From DASQWC01 sp035640475 (GTDB taxonomy: Bacteria; Actinomycetota; JAICYB01), in contig DASQWC010000044.1 in the NCBI GenBank assembly GCA_035640475.1, positions 1 through 28,665 on the forward strand: a stretch of DNA of 28,665 nucleotides. Direction: 5' to 3'. Shown here one piece after another: positions 22,344 through 28,665 of this stretch (positions within the stretch are counted from its first letter, which is position 1; each line of letters begins with the position of its first letter). The notes beneath the pieces were generated by a model, which saw nothing but the letters and a program-made list of their open reading frames with translations, made no database searches and was not told the origin of the DNA. Made by a program: the position numbers and the translations under genes.

Positions 22344-22406
22344 GGGCGCAGCGCCCGAAGGGCGCGTGAGCGCCCCCGATCGAACTGGGAGCGCGCGGAA
22401 GCGCGC
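22344..22406 (-). repeat. Cluster of GC-rich hairpins between flp and tadE
   Basis: Three perfect 6-bp hairpins lie within 63 bp: GCGCCC-GAA-GGGCGC (22351-22365), GGGCGC-GTGA-GCGCCC (22360-22375, sharing an arm with the first) and GCGCGC-GGAA-GCGCGC (22391-22406). A further GGGCGC at 22344-22349 can also pair with GCGCCC at 22351-22356 or 22370-22375. There is no T-run, so this is not a classic terminator. It may stabilise the pilin mRNA 3' end or reduce read-through into tadE. Confidence 0.7.
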
Positions 22407-22428
22407 AATGCTGGCCCTGCTGCCGGCC

Positions 22429-22704
22429 CTATGGAGCAGGCGAACTCGCGGGATCCACGGAATTCACCAACTTGTCGAAGATCAGATCGAAGAAGGCGTC
22501 CAGCTTGCCCGACTGCTTCGCCCACACCAGGAACGCCACCGCGATCGCGGCCGCCACGAGCAGCACCAGCGCGTACTCGGCAACCGTCTGCCCGGCCTCC
22601 GAGCGGACCTTGATACTCGTATCCGACACCCACGTGCCGAGTCGCAAGCTCAGCGAGTCGATCGACTCCAGAATCGCGTCTCGAATCTTCCGCCATCTGC
22701 GCAT
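22429..22704 (-). CDS. flp: Flp-type pilin
   Basis: A 91-aa major pilin candidate. A long basic leader (about residues 1-37, MRRWRKIRDAILESIDSLSL...) ends in EAG, followed by QTVAEYALVLLVAAAIAVAF: glycine, then glutamate at +5 and tyrosine at +6, the Flp cleavage signature. After the hydrophobic helix comes KQSGKLDAFFDLIFDKLVNS. The ATG at 22704 has AAGGAGA 4-5 bp upstream, one of the best ribosome sites in the operon, fitting a highly made subunit; the longer frame to 22776 is not needed. It lies between the fused tadBC and the hairpin cluster. Confidence 0.9.
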   Translation of the reverse strand: MRRWRKIRDAILESIDSLSLRLGTWVSDTSIKVRSEAGQTVAEYALVLLVAAAIAVAFLVWAKQSGKLDAFFDLIFDKLVNSVDPASSPAP

Positions 22705-22727
22705 CCGTTCTCCTTTCCATGGTTGGT

Positions 22728-23773
22728 TCAACCGGTGATGCCCTCGAGGCCTCCAACGAACAGCGGCACAAGACACGCGAGGACGAAGGCGGGAAGGACG
22801 ACGAGGCCGAGCGGGACGAGCACACGCACGCTCGCCCGTCGCACGTCCTCAGCGAGGTCAATCGATGCTTGTTCGCGCAGCTCGTCGGCGATCGACCGCA
22901 ACGCGGGAGCGAGCGGGACGCCGAGCGTGACCGACGAGACGTATGCGGCCGCGAAGCGCGAGGCGCCGCGGCCGCCGAGACCGTCGACGGCCGTCGTCAC
23001 GGCTTCGTGCGGGACCGACGCGACGTCTTCCGACGCACGACGGAGCGCGTCGCCGAATTCTCCCCGTGCGTACGGCGCGACCGCCACCAGCGCCGACGAT
23101 GGCGCCAGCCCCGCATCGAGTGCGAACGCCATCGTCTCCGACGCTTCGGCGACCTCGGCGTCGATCTGCGAGCGCGCGCGCCCGGCGAGAACAGCCCGAA
23201 CCGCGCGAAGGAACGGAACGCCGGCGTAGCGCGACGGCCGTCCGGTCGCGCTTCTGACGATCGAGCCCATCCACACCGCGCCGATGCCCTGCAGTGCAAC
23301 ACCGGCGATGACGGCCGCACGCGTGCGCGGCTCTGCGAGCCATCGGGCGACGCCGCCGGGGTCGCTGGCGACGACGAGGACGAGGAAGGCCGGTGTGAGC
23401 AAGAGCAGCGCGCGCGCACCCAGACGCGCCTGGGTGGTGAGGGCCCTGGCCTCGGCTCGCGCCGCGGCACGGCGGCCGAGCCGGTCGGTCAGGGCCCTCA
23501 CCGCAGGAAGCGGATCGCCCCCCGCCTCGGCGTGGACGGCGAGGATGCAGAGCGCTGAGGACAGATCGGCATCACCGCGGTGTCCGGAAGCCGCTGTGGC
23601 GCGGAGGGACTCAACGAGCGGCCGTCCGGCGGTGAGTGCCGACGCGGCGGGCGTGAGGGGCGATCCGGGAGATTCGGCAGAACGAACGATGGCCTGACGA
23701 AGCGATGCGCCCGAACGAAGCGCATCGCCGACATCACGCAGGACGTCGACGACTTGAACCGATCGCGTGCGCT

Positions 23774-23777
<4 letters not shown>
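22728..23777 (-). CDS. Fused TadB-TadC type II secretion F-domain protein
   Basis: A 349-aa inner-membrane platform protein of the Tad pilus. Two T2SSF-like domains are in tandem: the first at about residues 10-125 (LRDVGDALRSGASLRQAIVR, HAEAGGDPLPAVRALTDRL, ALTTQARLGARALLLL), then two membrane spans near 126-138 and 155-175, and the second at about 205-320 (MAFALDAGLAPSSALVAVAP, TLGVPLAPALRSIADELREQ, LAEDVRRASVRVLVPLGLVV), ending in a membrane span. In many organisms these are two proteins (Rv3658c and Rv3657c in M. tuberculosis). The ATG start overlaps the tadA stop by 4 bp. The longer open frame to 24500 is a shadow inside tadA. Confidence 0.88.
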
Positions 23778-24898
<1,121 letters not shown>

Positions 24899-25091
24899 AA
24901 GCCGGCCTTGCCGCGGACGACCTCGACCCACGCCGGCGAACGACGCCTCACGCACAAGCGACGCAAGGCACGCAAGACGCGCACGCTGACCTCCCCGGTG
25001 GGTGGTGGGGAAGCAACGACTGAGGAAGGAACCGGACCCTACCACGGTCCGAGGACAGGCTAATATCTAAGCGCTAAGCACTCAGGTTCTC
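24899..25091. other. Divergent intergenic region tadA / hsp20
   Basis: It holds a 9-bp-period repeat of ACGCAAG (cgACGCAAG 24959-24967, gcACGCAAG 24968-24976, with a related CGCACAAG at 24951-24958), an inverted pair TCCCC/GGGGA around 24992-25011, and TAGGGT on the minus strand (25036-25041) as a possible -10 for tadA. No conserved RNA is recognised. Confidence 0.4.
25071..25087 (+). promoter_or_regulatory. Candidate heat-shock operator half-site
   Basis: GCTAAGCACTCAGG just upstream of the -35 box contains AAGCACTC, one base from a CIRCE half-site (TTAGCACTC), and ACTCAGG, one base from a HAIR half-site (ACTCAAG). No matching second half is found on the expected spacing, so this is a weak call. 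Confidence 0.25.
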
Positions 25092-25121
25092 TTGACATAA
25101 AGCCATCAGATCGTCTATACT
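25092..25121 (+). promoter_or_regulatory. Sigma-70/SigA-type promoter of hsp20
   Basis: A perfect -35 TTGACA (25092-25097) and near-perfect -10 TATACT (25116-25121) are 18 bp apart. The leader then carries AAAGGAGG (25142-25149), 7 bp before the ATG. This is the only consensus two-box promoter in the window. Confidence 0.88.
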
Positions 25122-25156
25122 CACCGCAGGTAGAAGATAGGAAAGGAGGGAGAAGC

Positions 25157-25615
25157 ATGGCCCTGGCCAGATGGGTTCCCTTTGAGACCTTCAACGAGCC
25201 GTTGGAGAGCCTGGTACGCCGGACCTTCGGCGACTTCGGCTCCACGCTGCTGAGCTCGCAGGGCGCTTGGGCTCCCGCGCTCGACGCGAAGATCGAGGGT
25301 GAGGAGCTCCACGTCCGCCTCGAGCTGCCGGGCATCGATCCCGATGCCGACGTCGACATCGAGGTCGAGAACGGGGTGCTGCGCGTGAGCGGCGAGCGCC
25401 GCGACGAGCAGACCTCGGAGTCCGACGGCTGGCACCGCAGGGAGATGCGCTACGGCAGCTTCGAGCGCCGGGTCGCACTTCCGGAAGGTGTGGATGCCTC
25501 CAGCGTCCGCGCGAACTACGACGCGGGGATCCTCCACATCACGGTCCCGCTGCCCGCCGAGGCGAAGACGAAGGTCAAGATCGGAGTCGGCAACGCCAAA
25601 GAGCTGAAGAGCTAA
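25157..25615 (+). CDS. Small heat shock protein, Hsp20 family
   Basis: A 152-aa alpha-crystallin-type holdase chaperone. A short N-terminal arm (about 1-33) precedes the crystallin domain (about 34-140): PALDAKIEGEELHVRLELPG, VENGVLRVSGERRDE, YGSFERRVALPEGVD and NYDAGILHITVPLP, the last with the conserved GILxI-type motif used in dimer contacts. Length is typical. A strong ribosome site and consensus promoter suggest high expression; a possible heat-shock repressor half-site overlaps the upstream edge. A strong terminator follows 23 bp after the stop. Monocistronic. Confidence 0.96.
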   Translation: MALARWVPFETFNEPLESLVRRTFGDFGSTLLSSQGAWAPALDAKIEGEELHVRLELPGIDPDADVDIEVENGVLRVSGERRDEQTSESDGWHRREMRYGSFERRVALPEGVDASSVRANYDAGILHITVPLPAEAKTKVKIGVGNAKELKS

Positions 25616-25637
25616 ACCGGCTTCGCTCCAGAACTAC

Positions 25638-25674
25638 GACCGGAGGGGTCGCACGACCCCTCCGGTCAGTTTTT
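25638..25674 (+). terminator. Rho-independent terminator of hsp20
   Basis: A 13-bp perfect GC-rich stem (25638-25650 with 25655-25667, loop GCAC) is followed by AGTTTTT ending at 25674. The reverse strand lacks a T-run, so it acts mainly for hsp20. The TGA stop of the convergent phosphatase gene (25666-25668) lies within its right arm. Confidence 0.93.
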
Positions 25675-27171
25675 GTGCCGCCGCAGCGTGACCGAGTCGA
25701 CCTCTGTGCCGTCCGGCGTGATCGCGCGGATCTTCATGGCCGTTCGTCCGTTCACACGCGGAGTGACGTCGACGGTGATGAAGCTGTGGCTCAAGTAGCG
25801 CGTCACCGACCACGGCGCCGGCTCGGGAACGCGCGCCCCGCCTTCGATCGTCACGTAGCTCAGCGGATGCGCCGACTCCTCGACGCGCGCGTTGCCGCCC
25901 GATCCGGCGGTGATGAACGTCGTCCCGTCTTTCGCGGGGTTGATCTCTTTCGGGTTGATCATGTCCAGGGGGCCGAGCGTCTTCGCGAGCTTTGGGTGCG
26001 CGCGCTCGTATGAGTGGTTGTGCCCGTTGACGACGAGATCAACCGTGTATTTCTCGAACAAGCCGTCCCAACGGTCGCGCAGCCCCTGATCGGATGCGTG
26101 CAGCAGGTTCGTGCAGTAGCTGCACTGGTGATAGCCGACGACGATCCAATCGATGCGTGCATTGCGGCGCGCGTCCGCGAGCGTGTGCTCGAGCCAGCGC
26201 TCCTGCGCGCCTTCGAGGTAGCCCTGGTTCCCGGGGATCTCGTAGTTCGCGTCATTGGCGTCGAGCGCGATGAACCGGGCGTTGCCGTAATCGAAGAAGT
26301 ACGTCGCCATCGGCTCGCCCTTGACGCGTGCGCCTGTGCCGGGCAGCGTGAACCTGCTCAACACGCTGTGCTCGTAGCCCCGGACGCCGTACCCCGGCTC
26401 CATCTCGTGGTTGCCGACGGCGATCATCCACGGCACACGCGCCGCGACTCGTTTGATCTGCGCGAGCCACTCGTCCCACACGCCGGGGGAAACCAGCAAC
26501 GGGCCGCGGAAGTCGTCCGGAATCGGAAGGAAGCCTTCGGCCTGGCCGCTGCGATACGCATAGCAGAGATCCCCGACGTGGAAGTGGAAATCCGCGCGCT
26601 GCCCGGCGACGGCCGCCGTGACGGCGGCCGCGTTCGCGCTCACGCCCTGATCGCCGAAGGAGGTAAAGCGGAATGCTCTCGGTGAGGACGGCGCCGTTCT
26701 GAACACACCCTTCGGACCGCCCGGCTCCCCGAGCACGTACTCGTACGTCGTCCCCGAACGAAGCGCGCCGATGCGGGCGTGGTGGTACGTCGTGGTAACG
26801 CCGGGCACCGTGCGTGTCTCCGTCGCGACGCGCTCGCTCCACATCCTCGTCCCGGCTCGGCGGAAGCGAAGGAACGCGCGCTTGACGCGCGTCGGCGTTG
26901 CCCACGACACGACCATCTGCCGGCGAGGGTCGGCGCCGAACGACAGGTGTGGTGACAGCGCCGGAACTGTGGCGGCCTCGGCGCTCTGGCGCCACAGCGT
27001 CGGCGCAACGACGGCCGTGGCCCCGGCGGCCATCGCACCACGCAAGAAGTGCCTGCGCGTGACGCGCCCGCGCAGGATGTCGTACTGCTCGGACATCGAG
27101 AGGCGCTGCTCGGCGCGCCGGAGATCGCCCCAGGGCGTGCGGAGAACGGCCGGATACAGCTCCTCGCTCAT
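25666..27171 (-). CDS. Tat-exported purple acid phosphatase-like metallophosphoesterase
   Basis: A 501-aa protein. TRRHFLRG at residues 38-44 followed by a hydrophobic segment and AEAA is a twin-arginine signal, so it is exported folded. An N-terminal Fn3-like purple acid phosphatase domain (about 65-150: PHLSFGADPRRQMVVSWATP, GTTYEYVLG) precedes the dimetal phosphoesterase core: FTSFGDQG, HFHVGDLCYA, AVGNHEM, VVGYHQ and VNGHNHSYERAHP hold the metal ligands. I chose the ATG at 27171 because TATCGT lies 8 bp upstream, shared with the divergent DUF72 promoter; frames to 27270 would cover that promoter. Likely role is extracellular phosphate release. Confidence 0.92.
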   Translation of the reverse strand: MSEELYPAVLRTPWGDLRRAEQRLSMSEQYDILRGRVTRRHFLRGAMAAGATAVVAPTLWRQSAEAATVPALSPHLSFGADPRRQMVVSWATPTRVKRAFLRFRRAGTRMWSERVATETRTVPGVTTTYHHARIGALRSGTTYEYVLGEPGGPKGVFRTAPSSPRAFRFTSFGDQGVSANAAAVTAAVAGQRADFHFHVGDLCYAYRSGQAEGFLPIPDDFRGPLLVSPGVWDEWLAQIKRVAARVPWMIAVGNHEMEPGYGVRGYEHSVLSRFTLPGTGARVKGEPMATYFFDYGNARFIALDANDANYEIPGNQGYLEGAQERWLEHTLADARRNARIDWIVVGYHQCSYCTNLLHASDQGLRDRWDGLFEKYTVDLVVNGHNHSYERAHPKLAKTLGPLDMINPKEINPAKDGTTFITAGSGGNARVEESAHPLSYVTIEGGARVPEPAPWSVTRYLSHSFITVDVTPRVNGRTAMKIRAITPDGTEVDSVTLRRHKN

Positions 27172-27179
27172 GTATAGGA

Positions 27180-27189
27180 ACGATACGCT
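27180..27189. promoter_or_regulatory. Overlapping divergent -10 boxes (phosphatase / DUF72)
   Basis: The core ACGATACGCT contains TACGCT on the plus strand (27184-27189) and TATCGT on the minus strand (27180-27185), sharing one TA. Starts follow after 7 bp (GTG 27197) and 8 bp (ATG 27171). No Shine-Dalgarno is seen on either side. Same AnnnTAnnnT layout as at 12211-12220. Confidence 0.6.
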
Positions 27190-27196
27190 CACGCGC

Positions 27197-28153
27197 GTGC
27201 CGGAATCACCCGCGTGGCAACTCTTCCGTTCCGAAGGGATCCGGATCGGGACGGCGTCCTGGACCGACAAGACGCTTCTCGAACCCGGCCTCTTCTACCC
27301 GGAGGGTATGAAGACGCCCGCCGAGCGCCTGGTCTTCTACGCCGAGCACTTCCCCATCGTCGAGGTCGACTCGACGTATTACGGGCTCCCGTCGGAGCGC
27401 AACGCCGAGCTGTGGGTCGAACGCACGCCGGACGACTTCGTCTTCAACGTCAAGGCCTTCGCCCTTCTCACGCAACATCCGACCAAGGCATCGGCGCTGC
27501 CGAAGGATGTTCGCGAGCTGATTCCCGAAGACGTCCGCGAGAAAGGGCGTTTCTACCCGCGCGATCTCTCGGCGGAGGTGCTCGAGGAGTGCTGGACGCG
27601 CTTTCTGTCATCACTTCGTCCGCTGCGAGGAGCTTCGAAGCTCGGCGCGCTGCTGTTCCAGTTCCCCGAGTGGTTCCCGCCTTCACGCGCGAACCGCGAC
27701 TACGTGGTGCAGTGCGGCGATCGCGTCGCTGCGGCGTTGCCCGGCGTTGCGTGCGCGGTCGAGTTCCGCAGCGAAGGGTGGATGCGCGACGAACAGCGGC
27801 AGCAACGCACGCTCGAGATGCTCGAGGAACACGGGCTTCCCTACGTGTGCGTGGACATGCCGCAGGGCTTTCGCACGTCGATCCCGCCGGTGGCGGCCGC
27901 GACGGCGCCGCTGGCCGTCGTCCGCTTCCACGGACGGCGCACCGACACTTGGGGCAAACGCAACGTCAGCGTCCTCGAGAAGTTCGGCTACGACTACTCG
28001 AAAGACGAGCTCTCCGAGTGGCAGCCGCGCATCGCGGAGCTGGCGACCGCGGCGCGCGAGGTGCACGTGCTCATGAACAACTGCTACCGCGACTACGCCG
28101 TCCGGTCGGCGCACACGATGTCGCAGCTGAGCCTCGACTTGGCCCGGCGCTGA
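27197..28153 (+). CDS. DUF72 family protein
   Basis: A 318-aa TIM-barrel-like protein of the DUF72 (YecE) family. Family motifs are IRIGTASWTDKTLL near the N-terminus, LVFYAEHFPIVEVDSTYYGLPS, FVFNVKAFALLTQHP, LGALLFQFPEWF, CAVEFRSEGW, AVVRFHGRRTDTW and a terminal VHVLMNNCYRDYAVRSA. Length is normal. The molecular function of the family is not established. The GTG start follows a TACGCT box by 7 bp; longer frames from 26771 overlap the divergent gene and are rejected. Conserved N/H residues cluster as in a metal or nucleotide site, but I would not assign a reaction. Confidence 0.92.
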   Translation: MPESPAWQLFRSEGIRIGTASWTDKTLLEPGLFYPEGMKTPAERLVFYAEHFPIVEVDSTYYGLPSERNAELWVERTPDDFVFNVKAFALLTQHPTKASALPKDVRELIPEDVREKGRFYPRDLSAEVLEECWTRFLSSLRPLRGASKLGALLFQFPEWFPPSRANRDYVVQCGDRVAAALPGVACAVEFRSEGWMRDEQRQQRTLEMLEEHGLPYVCVDMPQGFRTSIPPVAAATAPLAVVRFHGRRTDTWGKRNVSVLEKFGYDYSKDELSEWQPRIAELATAAREVHVLMNNCYRDYAVRSAHTMSQLSLDLARR

Positions 28154-28156
28154 CGC

Positions 28157-28162
28157 TAGCCT
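28157..28162 (+). promoter_or_regulatory. Candidate -10 box of the lipoprotein gene
   Basis: TAGCCT lies 10 bp before an in-frame GTG (28173) and 40 bp before the ATG at 28203. It resembles the other TAnnnT boxes, but spacing to the GTG is slightly long. Confidence 0.35.
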
Positions 28163-28202
28163 CTTCGTTTAGGTGAGCCGGGAAGCGGGAACTTCCATCG
28201 CG

Positions 28203-28665
28203 ATGCCCAAGCACCTGCGCTTGATGGCGCTCGTCGCTTGCCTGATCCTTGTCGTCGCCGCCGGCGCCTGCCGCCGAGGCAGGCCGCAGACAACAGAAGA
28301 GCCGACACTGGAGCCGGAGCCGACACCGGCCGTCGAGTCGATCGGCGACTTCCAGCTCGTCGGAACCGTGCAGCAGGCGTTCCTGACGATCGACCCGGGC
28401 ATCGAGCTGCCGTCCGATACGGGGACGCCGCCGGAGCAGGGAGCGCAGCAGAGCACACCAACCGTCAACGGCGTGATGCGCGCGACACTCGAAGCCTTCT
28501 CCGACAACCTCGGCGAGAAGTGCGGCGCAGATAAGGACGACCGCTTCAACATCTTCTGGACGCGGGCCTCGTTGTTCGACACGTCACTGCTCGACGGCGA
28601 TCTCGAGTCCGAGCTCGACGGACGCCGAGTCGGCGTCGTCGGCAACATCTTCCTCAAGCCGCTGG
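28203..28665 (+). CDS. Putative lipoprotein or secreted protein of unknown function (partial)
   Basis: The frame stays open to the right edge, giving 154 codons. MPKHLRLMALVACLILVVAAGAC is a signal peptide ending in a degenerate lipobox (AGAC at residues 20-23), so lipid attachment at Cys23 is possible. A charged and Pro/Glu-rich linker (EEPTLEPEPTPAVE) leads to a mature part with QLVGTVQQAFLTIDPGIELPS and later FSDNLGEKCGADKDDRFNIFWT, ending RRVGVVGNIFLKPL. I do not recognise the family. An in-frame GTG at 28173, 10 bp from a TAGCCT box, is an alternative start. Confidence 0.65.
   Translation, partial: MPKHLRLMALVACLILVVAAGACRRGRPQTTEEPTLEPEPTPAVESIGDFQLVGTVQQAFLTIDPGIELPSDTGTPPEQGAQQSTPTVNGVMRATLEAFSDNLGEKCGADKDDRFNIFWTRASLFDTSLLDGDLESELDGRRVGVVGNIFLKPL

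Noticed and set aside
22344..22406. Rho-independent terminator after flp
   Set aside because: Hairpins are strong but no T-run follows on the minus strand, and tadE downstream has no other evident promoter.
22322..22861. N-terminal extension of the TadE frame to 328 aa
   Set aside because: The extension overlaps the pilin gene in another frame and shows no pilin-like or other domain; the conserved TadE part begins near 22321.
25071..25105. Full CIRCE or HAIR operator at hsp20
   Set aside because: Only one half-site is within one mismatch of each consensus; the second half is absent at the required spacing.

Overview
The window is dense, very G+C-rich bacterial chromosome. The gene content points to an Actinomycetota (high-GC Gram-positive) organism: a class E sortase, a DUF5667-type membrane protein, an LCP glycopolymer ligase, a Flp/Tad locus laid out like the mycobacterial Rv3659c-Rv3654c block, and many GTG/TTG starts with TAnnnT -10 boxes placed a few bases before the start codon. 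I cannot fix the class; a deep or uncultured lineage is plausible. I see no rRNA, tRNA, CRISPR array, insertion sequence or prophage.

Region 1 (1-9559, all minus strand) is a surface-polysaccharide operon of at least nine genes, most overlapping by 4 bp. In transcription order it holds a 58-aa membrane protein, a methyltransferase with a kinase-like N-terminus, a membrane sulfatase-like enzyme, the O-antigen-type ABC exporter ATPase (Wzt, with glycan-binding C-terminus) and permease (Wzm), a coiled-coil methyltransferase, two GT4 glycosyltransferases, and a polytopic glycosyltransferase cut by the window edge. Divergent to it (9696-11227) lie a single-pass protein of unknown function and an LCP ligase, followed convergently by GDP-mannose 4,6-dehydratase. 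Together these suggest an ABC-exported, methylated, deoxymannose-containing glycan attached to the wall by the LCP enzyme.

Region 2 (12227-15748) holds an MrfA/YprA-like helicase translationally coupled to a small LOG-like protein, and a convergent gene of unknown function. Region 3 (15780-21492) looks like an envelope-stress and wall-anchoring module: ECF sigma factor, class E sortase, DUF5667 membrane protein with a Pro/Thr-rich tail, a secreted Fn3 protein with an LPDAG-plus-membrane C-terminus, and, divergently, an HtrA protease with a small ABM-domain protein. Region 4 (21495-24898) is a minimal Tad pilus operon: tadA, a fused tadB/tadC, flp pilin and two TadE-like genes, with a cluster of GC hairpins just downstream of the pilin gene.

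Region 5 (24899-28665) contains an Hsp20 gene with a consensus promoter, Shine-Dalgarno and terminator; a Tat-exported purple acid phosphatase; a DUF72 protein; and the start of a lipoprotein gene.

The most notable regulatory feature is a repeated leaderless-promoter design. At two divergent gene pairs the -10 boxes of both strands share one TA dinucleotide within an AnnnTAnnnT core, so one tiny palindromic element could serve both genes.
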